Source: Thermoplasmata archaeon (lineage in GTDB: Archaea > Thermoplasmatota > Thermoplasmata > Thermoplasmatales > Thermoplasmataceae). Taken from it: DNA of 11,860 nucleotides. The stretch spans positions 1-11,860 of the forward strand of contig JAKBQK010000396.1 in NCBI GenBank assembly GCA_021835265.1, given 5' to 3'. Numbering within the stretch: position 1 is the stretch's first letter; each line of letters begins with the position of its first letter. A program made the position numbers and the translations under genes. The notes under the pieces were generated by a model. That model was not told the origin of the DNA. It did no database searches and saw only the letters and a program-made list of their open reading frames with translations. Positions 5,510-11,860 of this stretch are shown here, one piece after another.

Positions 5510-5811
5510 GCCTCTGTGCTATCACAAAGAGATTGGTTAAAAAATATCAATTTTATGTAGGAGTGATGAAAGTGTTATGATAAATTTGTTCTACCAAAAT
5601 TGTTCTGGAGGTTTATATTTCCATTTTTCAGGATATACCTTAATATATTGCATTTTTTCTTAACTAAACCGTTGCAAAATTTGGATACTCTCTTAGTCAT
5701 CTTATTAGGTCCTTTTACGATGGATGAATTCCTGAATTTTGTTTAAAATATGAGTATTGGTAATATTTGTTAACTAAAATGTTAAGACAACTGGAATAAT
5801 GATTATCACTA
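5510..5811 (+). promoter_or_regulatory. Upstream region of the mtn operon with two TTAAC-N6-GTT elements
   Basis: About 300 bases without a gene. Two related elements stand out: TTAACTAAACCGTTGC at 5660-5675 and TTAACTAAAATGTTAA at 5770-5785. They share TTAACTAAA-NN-GTT, and the second is a perfect TTAAC-N6-GTTAA inverted repeat ending 26 bases before the mtnB ATG. They are 110 bases apart, which could allow looping by a regulator. A short imperfect hairpin (5516-5533) just after the acetyltransferase stop may help end that transcript. No riboswitch is recognised. Confidence 0.45.
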
Positions 5812-6468
5812 ATGACTGATTATAAAAGACAGATTACCATTCAATCAGATTTAGAATTCAAAAAAATCACAGATGATATAATAAAAGTAGGAAATAGGTT
5901 ATATTCAAGAGGTTTACTTTACGCTACCAGTGGGAACATAAGTTCTGTCATAAAATGCGATCCACTTGAACTGGCAATATCTGCAAGCGGTGTAGATAAG
6001 GGAAACATGGATGCTAAGAATGTTCTAATAGTGGATTCAAACGGTGAGGTTATAGAGGGTAATGGAAAGCCTTCTGCAGAAACGTTGCTTCATCTTGCTG
6101 TTATCAGAAATATGAAGGCTAGATCAATAATACATACCCATTCCATATGGTCTACCATACTATCGAGAAGATATTTATCTGAAGGAATGGTGGAAATTAA
6201 GGGATACGAGATGCTGAAGGCCTTAGAAGGAAATACATCTCACAATGAAAATGAAATTTTACCTGTATTTGAAAATTCACAGGACATGGCAGAACTATCT
6301 AAAAAGGTTTCAAAATACCTTATAGAACATCCTAAATCCCATGGTTTTTTACTTAGCGGTCACGGACTTTATACCTGGGGAAAAAATCTTAGCGATGCAA
6401 TGAGGTCAACTGAAGCTATTGAATTTCTGTTAGAGGTTAGAGGAAGAGAAATAAGTTTAGAGAGGTGA
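5812..6468 (+). CDS. mtnB: Methylthioribulose-1-phosphate dehydratase
   Basis: Class II aldolase/adducin-family zinc enzyme that dehydrates 5-methylthioribulose-1-phosphate to 2,3-diketo-5-methylthiopentyl-1-phosphate in methionine salvage. Of 218 residues, the diagnostic parts are ATSGNIS (38-44), SASGVDKGNM (57-66), GKPSAETLLH (85-94), IIHTHSIWSTILSR (106-119), GYEMLKALEGN (131-141) and SGHGLYTWGKNLSDAM (182-197). Candidate zinc ligands are H108, H110 and H184. E133 sits where the catalytic Glu of the human homologue APIP lies (…EM-K…), which separates MtnB from fuculose-phosphate aldolases. It is the first gene of the operon; its stop lies four bases before the mtnD ATG. The family is certain, and the specific assignment is secured by mtnD and mtnC next door. 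Confidence 0.93.
   Translation: MTDYKRQITIQSDLEFKKITDDIIKVGNRLYSRGLLYATSGNISSVIKCDPLELAISASGVDKGNMDAKNVLIVDSNGEVIEGNGKPSAETLLHLAVIRNMKARSIIHTHSIWSTILSRRYLSEGMVEIKGYEMLKALEGNTSHNENEILPVFENSQDMAELSKKVSKYLIEHPKSHGFLLSGHGLYTWGKNLSDAMRSTEAIEFLLEVRGREISLER
6462..6468 (+). promoter_or_regulatory. Strong Shine-Dalgarno site of mtnD
   Basis: GAGGTGA, a close match to the archaeal 16S rRNA 3' end, overlaps the mtnB stop codon and lies four bases before the mtnD ATG at 6473. It fixes that start. As an operon-internal gene mtnD uses a leadered start, in contrast to the leaderless first genes of this window. Confidence 0.75.
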
Positions 6469-6472
6469 ATAA

Positions 6473-7045
6473 ATGGTTTCTTTGAAGATAATTGAAAAGA
6501 ATATTACAATTTATGACCCTGAGAAAGTGGCTAATTATCTTAGTAAATATGGAATAAAGTATGAGAAATGGAATTCTGATAAACTAAATTCCGAAGATGC
6601 ATCACCTGATAAAATACTTGAAGTATACAGAGAAGAAGTGGAAAGACTAAAGAAAGAGGGTGGTTATGTGACAGCTGATGTCATCGATATAAATAGCAAT
6701 ACCCCTGGACTTGATGATATGCTATTAAAATTCAACAAGGAACACTGGCATGATGAAGATGAGGTTAGGTATACAATAAAAGGTCATGGATTGTTTCATA
6801 TTAACGCAGACGATGAGGTAACACTGTCAGTTGAGGTTGGAAAAGGGGATCTTCTTAGGGTTCCAAAAGGAACAAAACACTGGTTTGACCTATGCTCAGA
6901 TAGGGAAATTAGAGCCATAAGACTATTTCAGAACAAAAGTGGATGGACTCCTTATTATACCAATAGCGGGAAAGATAAGAAATTCATGCCTCTGTGCTTT
7001 GGACCTGCGTTTATTCCTGCCAAAAATGACAGAGATAAAGTATGA
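6473..7045 (+). CDS. mtnD: Acireductone dioxygenase
   Basis: Cupin enzyme that oxidises the acireductone 1,2-dihydroxy-3-keto-5-methylthiopentene with O2. With Fe(II) the products are formate and 2-keto-4-methylthiobutyrate, the methionine precursor; with Ni(II) the off-pathway CO-forming reaction occurs. The 190 residues match the family length. The 3-His/1-Glu metal site is complete: H91 and H93 in EHWHDEDEVRY, E97, and H136 in VPKGTKHWFDL. The later FQNKSGWTP block is also family-typical. The next gene begins within its stop codon (ATGA overlap), so mtnD and mtnC are translationally coupled. Need for O2 implies that the host lives at least partly aerobically. Confidence 0.95.
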   Translation: MVSLKIIEKNITIYDPEKVANYLSKYGIKYEKWNSDKLNSEDASPDKILEVYREEVERLKKEGGYVTADVIDINSNTPGLDDMLLKFNKEHWHDEDEVRYTIKGHGLFHINADDEVTLSVEVGKGDLLRVPKGTKHWFDLCSDREIRAIRLFQNKSGWTPYYTNSGKDKKFMPLCFGPAFIPAKNDRDKV

Positions 7046-7746
7046 CTTGCAAAATGAATATTCAGAATTATGTAATACTTGACGTAGAGGGCACCACAAC
7101 GCCAGTAAATTTTGTGCACATTACTCTATTTAAGTATGCCAGAGATAGCCTAACTAAATTCCTGACAAAAAATAATAACAACCCGGTAGTGAAAAAAGCA
7201 CTATTAGAAATAGCTCAGAATGGAAGAATTAATGAAAAGGGAGAATTTTCCCCCGATGAACAGATTGTCACTTATATTGAAAGACTTATTGATCTGGACA
7301 GCAAACTTGGGGGACTGAAAACGCTGGAAGGACTTATCTGGCAGGAAGGCTATGAATCGGGAGAACTGAAGAGTGAGGTATACGATGATGTGCCAGAATC
7401 CCTAATTAGATGGAAAAAGTCAGGAAAAAAGGTTTATATATATTCATCGGGCAGTGTACTGGCACAAAAACTACTATTTAAATACTCTAAATTTGGCAAT
7501 TTGACAAAATACATTGATGGCTATTTTGATACAGAAATAGGACCTAAAAAAGACGTTAAAAGTTATATTAATATTTCTAATAAATTAGGAGTTTTGCCTG
7601 AAAAAATTAGTTTTATAAGTGATTCGATAGATGAAGTAAGTTCATCACGAAATGCTGGCATAAATTCAATTCTAATAAACAGAGGAAATGAAGTAGACGA
7701 TACAAATCCTGTGGACTTCATAATTGATCTTAGAAGCCTGTGCTGA
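7042..7746 (+). CDS. mtnC: Enolase-phosphatase E1 (2,3-diketo-5-methylthio-1-phosphopentane phosphatase)
   Basis: HAD-superfamily enzyme with two activities: it enolises 2,3-diketo-5-methylthiopentyl-1-phosphate and then removes the phosphate, giving the acireductone used by MtnD. The 234 residues include motif I DVEGTTTPVNFV (14-25; nucleophile D14 and the E1-specific E16 in place of the second Asp), motif II IYSSGS (133-138), motif III Lys in TEIGPKKDVKSY (164-175) and motif IV FISDSIDEV (191-199). The helical cap lies between motifs I and II. The ATG at 7042 overlaps the mtnD stop by four bases; a second ATG four codons later is possible. It is the last operon gene, only five bases from the stop of the convergent M24 gene. 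Confidence 0.95.
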   Translation: MTCKMNIQNYVILDVEGTTTPVNFVHITLFKYARDSLTKFLTKNNNNPVVKKALLEIAQNGRINEKGEFSPDEQIVTYIERLIDLDSKLGGLKTLEGLIWQEGYESGELKSEVYDDVPESLIRWKKSGKKVYIYSSGSVLAQKLLFKYSKFGNLTKYIDGYFDTEIGPKKDVKSYINISNKLGVLPEKISFISDSIDEVSSSRNAGINSILINRGNEVDDTNPVDFIIDLRSLC

Positions 7747-7751
7747 ACCGC

Positions 7752-8945
7752 CTAATCGCATATTGTTAGAGATTCAGTATCTTTAGGATAATATGTAATT
7801 ACTTCAGGCCCGTCTTCATGCATGACAACAGTATCTGAATGCCTGAATCCTCCTAAGCCCTTAACATATATTCCTGGTTCAACTGAAAATGTCATGCCTG
7901 CTCTTATTTTTTCATTCTCTCCAATATCCAGAAATGGTGCCTCATGGCCTTCCAAACCAATACAATGGCCTGAATGGTGCAATCTGTATTGAAGGACATC
8001 GTTCTCTTTTGCAAATTCTATTACCTTTCTATCAACTGCACTGAACTCCTTACCTATTTCCAGAGCGTCTATTGCGACCTGTTGCATTTCCACTGCAAGC
8101 TTGTGGAACCTCCTTGTCCTTTCATCTGGCTTTCCCACGAATAAGTTTCTCTCGATTTCGATGTGATAACCATCAGTTTCCCCACTGGCTCCAGAACCGA
8201 GGATATCACCATTTCTGATTTTCCTATTTGTAAATAATGAATGTGGGTAATAGGAATGTTCTCCAACCTGCCCTCTAAATCCTGCACCTATTTCCATTGG
8301 GGAATTAATTGAGGGTCTTGTGTCCATCCCAAATGCATACATTGCCATTTTATTTGCTTCAGAGGAGGCTTCGTATGAGATTTCAAAATCAAATTTTCCT
8401 GGTTCTGTAAACTCCTGTAAAAGATTATGCGCGAGGTTTCCCCACTTGGAACTTTCTCTCATAATCTCTATTTCCTCATCCGACTTGATCTTTCTCATAT
8501 TGTAAAGGTCTTCCGATATGCCCGAAATGGTGAATCCTTTTATGATTTCATCGACTGGAATTGGCTTAAATCCCCATCCAGAACTGTAGAATAAAGGATT
8601 GTCTACACCAATCTTTTTCCCCGTTACGATATTTTTTGTCCATTCTCCAAAGTACTTCAGTGGATGCTTTTCTCCAGGATAGTCAGGATATCCAAAAGAA
8701 TCCTTTATATTAGGACACTGACCAAGTACATGTTCCTTTTCCATGATGGGACCAAAAAAGTGTATATCCAGATTCTTATCTATTAGAAATGCTGCTGGTC
8801 TTTCAGTAGCAATGTAAAAGTAATCTGCAAAATACTTGAATGATGTGGTTCCAGAAATATATATTGCGTCAAGATCCTTCTCACTCATCAATTTACCGAG
8901 CTTTTCAACTCGCCTTTTCAGTTCTCCCTTAGAAATCCTTATCAT
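7752..8945 (-). CDS. M24 'pita-bread' family protein with altered metal site, creatinase-like
   Basis: A 397-residue protein with an N-terminal creatinase/prolidase domain (about 1-150) and a C-terminal pita-bread domain (about 155-390). Canonical M24 peptidases bind two metals through Asp, Asp, His, Glu, Glu. Here the first Asp position is Gly/Ser (DILGSGASGE, 247-256), the second is E263 (YHIEIERN), the His is kept (H327 in HSGHCIG), the first Glu is kept (E356 in SVEPGIY), and the last Glu position is S370 (FRHSDTVV). By contrast, H235, E265, H327 and E356 fall where, from memory, creatinase has its non-metal catalytic residues, and ERNLFVGKPD and LQYR are creatinase-like. It may therefore be a C-N hydrolase or another non-peptidase rather than a Xaa-Pro dipeptidase. 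The ATG at 8945 is leaderless by its TATA box. Confidence 0.8.
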   Translation of the reverse strand: MIRISKGELKRRVEKLGKLMSEKDLDAIYISGTTSFKYFADYFYIATERPAAFLIDKNLDIHFFGPIMEKEHVLGQCPNIKDSFGYPDYPGEKHPLKYFGEWTKNIVTGKKIGVDNPLFYSSGWGFKPIPVDEIIKGFTISGISEDLYNMRKIKSDEEIEIMRESSKWGNLAHNLLQEFTEPGKFDFEISYEASSEANKMAMYAFGMDTRPSINSPMEIGAGFRGQVGEHSYYPHSLFTNRKIRNGDILGSGASGETDGYHIEIERNLFVGKPDERTRRFHKLAVEMQQVAIDALEIGKEFSAVDRKVIEFAKENDVLQYRLHHSGHCIGLEGHEAPFLDIGENEKIRAGMTFSVEPGIYVKGLGGFRHSDTVVMHEDGPEVITYYPKDTESLTICD

Positions 8946-8953
8946 GAGTTAAT

Positions 8954-8974
8954 AATCCTTTTAAGGATTTATAG
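8954..8974 (-). promoter_or_regulatory. Promoter and perfect palindrome before the M24 gene
   Basis: On the minus strand CTATAAA (8974-8968) is a TATA box centred 26 bases before the ATG at 8945. A perfect 16-base inverted repeat, arms AATCCTT and AAGGATT around two bases (8954-8969), lies between the TATA box and the start codon. A bound repressor there would block initiation. Confidence 0.55.
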
Positions 8975-9027
8975 ATTTCCGCATTTACCATAAGTGATGA
9001 ATTTATTAATATTAATATATTTAAAGT

Positions 9028-9061
9028 AAAAAATAATATCAAATAATTATCAAATTATTTG
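9028..9061 (-). terminator. Hairpin plus T-tract downstream of the YceI gene
   Basis: Perfect nine-base inverted repeat, arms CAAATAATT and AATTATTTG with a four-base loop (9040-9061). On the minus strand it is followed by TATTATTTTTTAC. T-rich tracts end archaeal transcripts, and the position about 30 bases after the yceI stop fits. The hairpin is A/T-only and its role is uncertain. Confidence 0.5.
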
Positions 9062-9093
9062 TGATCAGAGAACTATTTTACATTTCCCATTAT

Positions 9094-9636
9094 CTATTCC
9101 TGAAGAATCATTTCCGCATGGGCAGTGAATTTAATCTTGCTGCCAACCATTACCTTTCCCGCCTCTATAACCATATTCCACTTTAGCCCGAATTCCTCTC
9201 TGACTATTTCACCTGAAACGGTTATTCCTGCCCTTGTCTTACCATATGGATCCTTTATTATTCCTTCCAGGTCTCCATTTAAAGTTATCTCTTTGGTTAC
9301 ATCTCTAATCGTGAGATTTCCCTTGATGATATATTCGCTTTCTCCCTTCTTGCTTATAGATGTACTCTCAAACTTAATCTCTTTGTGTTTTTCCACATCG
9401 AAGAAGTCAGGTGACTTTAGATGATTGTCCCTATCGTTATCTCTTGTACTTATTGATGAGGGATCAATTGTCACTATTACCTTTGCGCTTTCCGGAGCCT
9501 TATCTGATCCAAATGCTGTTATTTCAAAATTTCCAAAGTTTCCCTTGACTGTAGATATCATCATATGTCTTGCTGAGAACTCAATCTCTGAATGTGCCTT
9601 ATCAGATATCCATTTCATTTGTTTCTGTGTTTCCAT
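9094..9636 (-). CDS. YceI-family protein
   Basis: A 180-residue YceI-like lipocalin-type barrel protein; bacterial members bind isoprenoid-like lipids and are linked to stress, but the archaeal role is not established. Family marks: KWISDKAHSEIEFSARHMM near the start, VKGNFGNFEI, VIVTIDPSSISTRDNDRDNH, LKSPDFFDVEKHKEIKFEST, GNLTIRDVTKEITL, and WNMVIEAGKVMVGSKIKF at the end. It has no signal peptide or lipobox, unlike many bacterial YceI proteins, so it probably stays in the cytoplasm. The ATG at 9636 is 26 bases from a TATA-like TATTTTAA on the minus strand. It is divergent from the HxlR-type regulator, which probably controls it. Confidence 0.9.
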   Translation of the reverse strand: METQKQMKWISDKAHSEIEFSARHMMISTVKGNFGNFEITAFGSDKAPESAKVIVTIDPSSISTRDNDRDNHLKSPDFFDVEKHKEIKFESTSISKKGESEYIIKGNLTIRDVTKEITLNGDLEGIIKDPYGKTRAGITVSGEIVREEFGLKWNMVIEAGKVMVGSKIKFTAHAEMILQE

Positions 9637-9649
9637 ATAAGGATATCAA

Positions 9650-9688
9650 AAGTACATTAAAATACTTATAGTTACTTGCAATACATTA
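9650..9688. promoter_or_regulatory. Shared divergent promoter with repeats, probable HxlR operator
   Basis: The 58-base spacer between the YceI gene and the regulator holds two overlapping TATA boxes: TATTTTAA on the minus strand (9664-9657) and CTTATAG on the plus strand (9665-9671), each at the leaderless distance. Over them lies the inverted repeat AAGTA-N8-TACTT (9650-9667). TACTT recurs ten bases on (9673-9677), and TACATTA occurs twice (9653-9659 and 9682-9688). Binding here would shut both genes. Confidence 0.5.
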
Positions 9689-9694
9689 GATATC

Positions 9695-10039
9695 ATGATG
9701 AATACAGTAAATAAGAATCAGGAAATTTGCCCTATAGTTGAGACAATAAAGGTAATAGGCGGAAAATGGGAACTTACAATTATTAGGTATCTATCGGATA
9801 AACCCATGAGATTCAATGAATTGCTAAGGAACGCTCATGGAATAAGTTCCAGGACATTATCAAGAATCCTCAAGATTCTAATGGAAAAGGGATTGGTTAA
9901 GAGAGAGCTCATTTCGCTTCAGCCTGTTGTGGTTCTATACTCACTAACAGAATCAGGAAGTGAGATAAGGCCAGTAATAGATGCACTAAGGAAATGGGGC
10001 GAAAAATACATTACCCCTGAAGGAAACAGTACATACTGA
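9695..10039 (+). CDS. HxlR-family winged-helix transcriptional regulator
   Basis: A 114-residue DNA-binding protein of the HxlR type, which acts as a dimer. It has the family start ICPIVETIKVIGGKWELTII (11-30), the helix-turn-helix RFNELLRNAHGISSRTLSRILKILMEKGLV (39-68), a wing RELISLQPVVVLYSLTESG (70-88) and a C-terminal dimer helix IRPVIDALRKWGEKY. The N-terminal Cys (C12 in CPI) matches the conserved cysteine that senses thiol stress or electrophiles in several bacterial members such as YodB and HypR; it is the only Cys in the protein, so redox sensing through an intersubunit bond is possible. Start at ATG 9695, or the adjacent ATG 9698; a TATA box lies 26-27 bases upstream. Likely autoregulates and controls the divergent YceI gene. 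Confidence 0.92.
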   Translation: MMNTVNKNQEICPIVETIKVIGGKWELTIIRYLSDKPMRFNELLRNAHGISSRTLSRILKILMEKGLVKRELISLQPVVVLYSLTESGSEIRPVIDALRKWGEKYITPEGNSTY

Positions 10040-10044
10040 TTTTT

Positions 10045-10080
10045 CTTTGAAATATTCACTTACAGAATATAATTTCAAAG
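10045..10080 (+). terminator. Long hairpin after the HxlR gene
   Basis: CTTTGAAAT (10045-10053) and ATTTCAAAG (10072-10080) are perfect inverted arms. Inside them ATTC and GAAT pair again, leaving a three-base bulge and a seven-base loop, for a stem of about 13 pairs. A run TTTTTC precedes it, directly after the stop. It could mark the end of the regulator transcript or be a binding site near the transporter promoter. Confidence 0.4.
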
Positions 10081-10085
10081 CTTTC

Positions 10086-10100
10086 TTATAATATTTATAC
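10086..10100 (+). promoter_or_regulatory. Transporter operon promoter
   Basis: TTATAATATTTATAC is a strong TATA-like element. Its centre is about 48 bases before the ATG at 10141, so the transcript would have a leader of roughly 20 bases; no convincing Shine-Dalgarno site sits at the usual distance. Confidence 0.4.
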
Positions 10101-10140
10101 GATGAGTAAATGCCTCATATGGTGATTACTTGGAACAACG

Positions 10141-10893
10141 ATGGAGGTTTTGGGCCTCGACTTCAGATATGACAACGGATACAAGGTTTTCAATAACATC
10201 AACATCAAGGTGGAGAGAGGGAAATTCGCAGCCATAGTTGGTCCATCAGGGGTAGGCAAATCTACACTTTTGAGATTATTTGGAGCTTTTTTGAAGCCGG
10301 AAAGCGGTACAGTGTTGCTACACGGGAAGCCGGTTTTAAGGCCTACTCCATTAATTTCCATGGTGCATCAGTCCATAGTTACTTTTCCATGGATGACAGC
10401 AGAAGAAAATGTGATGCTATCGCTGAAGACAAAAAACATCCCTAAAGATGAATGCAAAGAGCTTGCATCTAAGGCGTTGGAAATGGTTGGTCTTCAGGGA
10501 TTTGAGAATCTTTATCCAAAGGAAATGAGTGGAGGAATGAGGCAGAGGGTCTCTGTTGCAAGATCACTTGCTGCAGAACCAAAAGTTTTGCTTATGGATG
10601 AACCTTTTGCACATCTCGATGAGTTGACTGCAGAGGGTTTGAGACAGGATATTTATAATATTCTATTCAATCCAGAGAGCCCACTGGAATGCGTTATAAT
10701 GGTCTCTCACAACCTTACTGAAGTTGTTGAGCTTTCAGATACAGTGTTCGTTCTTAACAACAGTCCTGCAACAGTTGTGGGACAGATTGATATCGAGATG
10801 CCCAGACCAAGAAACAGCAGAGATCCAGTTTTCGATAATTATCTTGATACGCTATACAGGCTACTTACAAAGAAAAAAGGGGGAACCAGGTGA
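10141..10893 (+). CDS. ABC transporter ATP-binding protein, NitT/TauT/SsuB type
   Basis: A 250-residue cytoplasmic ATPase that powers uptake through the permease encoded next. All motifs are complete: Walker A GPSGVGKST (34-42), Q-loop VHQ (Q77), signature MSGGMRQR (129-136, the usual Gln replaced by Met), Walker B VLLMDEP (149-155, E154), D-loop HLD (158-160) and switch His H190. The TFPWMTAEENVML stretch after the Q-loop (81-93) is characteristic of the NitT/TauT/SsuB branch, which imports nitrate, taurine, sulfonates, thiamine precursors and similar; the substrate here is unknown. In-frame stop codons upstream leave ATG 10141 as the start. Its stop shares GTGA with the permease start. Confidence 0.93.
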   Translation: MEVLGLDFRYDNGYKVFNNINIKVERGKFAAIVGPSGVGKSTLLRLFGAFLKPESGTVLLHGKPVLRPTPLISMVHQSIVTFPWMTAEENVMLSLKTKNIPKDECKELASKALEMVGLQGFENLYPKEMSGGMRQRVSVARSLAAEPKVLLMDEPFAHLDELTAEGLRQDIYNILFNPESPLECVIMVSHNLTEVVELSDTVFVLNNSPATVVGQIDIEMPRPRNSRDPVFDNYLDTLYRLLTKKKGGTR

Positions 10894-11860
10894 ACGAATA
10901 TATCTTCATCATACTTGCAGTGCTAGCAACTGGTGGAAGAGTTGTAGGATTGATTTTACTTTCAATTCTTTCAGGGTGGCTTCTTGCTTATGCGGCAATC
11001 AAGAGTAAAATATTTGAAAATTTATTTATTTCGTTTATCGAGGTATTTGAGAGTGTTCCAGTAATTTCATTTTTTCCAATTGTGCTCATAATATTTGTTG
11101 ACAGGATAGGTGGCCCTCTTGGGGTAGAATTTGCAGCTGATTTCCTCGTGTTTACGGCTGTTGTATGGAATATATGGATGGGTCAGTATCAGGCATATAA
11201 GACTATACCAAGTGAAATGGTAGAGGTGACTGAAAATTATAATTTTAGCCTGTGGATGAAGCTAAGAAATGTATATATACCATTCTCAATACCAAGGATT
11301 GTAGCAAATCTGTTTCCAAGTATATCTGATGGTTTTTTTTACATAACAGTAAGTGAGGTATTTACTATAGGAATAACATCATACAGCACCTTTGGAGTTG
11401 GCAGTCCCATAGACAAATTTGCTGCCGATGGGAATTTTAGGATGTTAATAGTAACATTTCTAGCCCTTGGGATTTTCGTAATTCTACTCATAGAATTAGT
11501 AAGGAGGATAGGGAATCATGCAGTTGCAAAATATACGATTGATACAGATGCACCTATTATTAAAAGGGGTAAAGCCAGAATAAGGCAGACTTCAAGATTT
11601 TCAGCCATTGTTTCCCAGAACACCCTTGGAAAACTTGCCTCTTATACAAGAGTCAGAAAAGGACCAGAGGACCTGGAAGAGCTTTATTCTAAAGAAAAAA
11701 AGAATGGAAAAATAGGCATTATTGCTGGGATTTTAGTTCTTGCTATTTTTGCATATATTATGTATTCAATCATAATTTTTGTAATGTCTGTAAGTGGTTC
11801 TGAATGGTCATACCTTTTCTCACAAACACCGTCACTACTTTATGGATTGCTAATTGATTA
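10890..11860 (+). CDS. ABC transporter permease, NitT/TauT type, probably bi-domain (partial)
   Basis: Membrane subunit of the same importer; 323 codons are present and the frame is open at the right edge. It starts at GTG 10890, overlapping the ATPase stop by four bases. Hydrophobic segments lie at about 4-36, 55-71, 84-98, 145-165 and 185-204, forming one binding-protein-dependent permease domain. The EAA loop that contacts the ATPase is at about 112-137 (EVTENYNFSLWMKLRN...IPFSIP); the conserved Gly is Asn here. After a charged cytoplasmic linker (about 206-273, many Lys/Arg) a new membrane segment begins at 275-300, so this seems to be the start of a second permease domain fused in one chain. 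No substrate-binding protein gene is in view; it may follow. Confidence 0.88.
   Translation, partial: MNEYIFIILAVLATGGRVVGLILLSILSGWLLAYAAIKSKIFENLFISFIEVFESVPVISFFPIVLIIFVDRIGGPLGVEFAADFLVFTAVVWNIWMGQYQAYKTIPSEMVEVTENYNFSLWMKLRNVYIPFSIPRIVANLFPSISDGFFYITVSEVFTIGITSYSTFGVGSPIDKFAADGNFRMLIVTFLALGIFVILLIELVRRIGNHAVAKYTIDTDAPIIKRGKARIRQTSRFSAIVSQNTLGKLASYTRVRKGPEDLEELYSKEKKNGKIGIIAGILVLAIFAYIMYSIIIFVMSVSGSEWSYLFSQTPSLLYGLLID

Noticed and set aside
10724..11008. Plus-strand frame of 94 codons at the ATPase-permease junction
   Set aside because: It is out of frame with both well-supported ABC genes and has no features of its own.

Overview
The window looks like a stretch of an archaeal chromosome, most likely from the Thermoplasmatales or a close relative. 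The signs are a Hef-type (FANCM/XPF family) helicase, a tRNA-Ala without an encoded CCA end, AT-rich DNA, and many genes whose TATA-like box lies about 26 bases before the start codon, as expected for leaderless archaeal transcripts. Genus is not decided by the sequence; a heterotrophic, oxygen-using acidophile would fit the gene content, but that is inference.

Layout. 1-1446 (-): N-terminal 482 codons of the Hef helicase, running off the left edge. 1602-1673 (+): tRNA-Ala(CGC). 1674-3880: a toxin-antitoxin (TA) island attached to the 3' end of that tRNA. It holds an intact vapBC pair (-), an intact ribbon-helix-helix antitoxin plus RelE-type toxin pair (-), and a decayed ribbon-helix-helix plus PemK/MazF-type toxin pair (+). 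The modules are separated by two degenerate copies of the tRNA 3' end (2494-2530 and 3214-3250), which look like old attachment-site scars. About 300 bases without a gene follow. 4183-4707 (-) is an unrecognised protein and 5024-5509 (+) a GNAT acetyltransferase.

5812-7746 (+): a compact operon mtnB-mtnD-mtnC encoding the last steps of the methionine salvage pathway, from methylthioribulose-1-phosphate to 2-keto-4-methylthiobutyrate. It is preceded by two similar inverted-repeat elements. Tail to tail with it lies an M24 'pita-bread' protein (7752-8945, -) whose usual metal ligands are partly missing and which resembles creatinase more than a canonical Xaa-Pro peptidase. 9094-9636 (-) is a YceI-family protein, divergent from an HxlR-type regulator (9695-10039, +) across a 58-base spacer with overlapping promoters and repeats, so the regulator probably controls both. 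10141-11860 (+): an ATP-binding protein and a bi-domain permease of a NitT/TauT-type ABC importer, translationally coupled; the permease runs off the right edge.

The most unusual part is the tRNA-anchored TA island. Its boundaries, the shared flank of the two scar repeats, and the dead third module suggest repeated cassette insertion at one tRNA gene, followed by decay.
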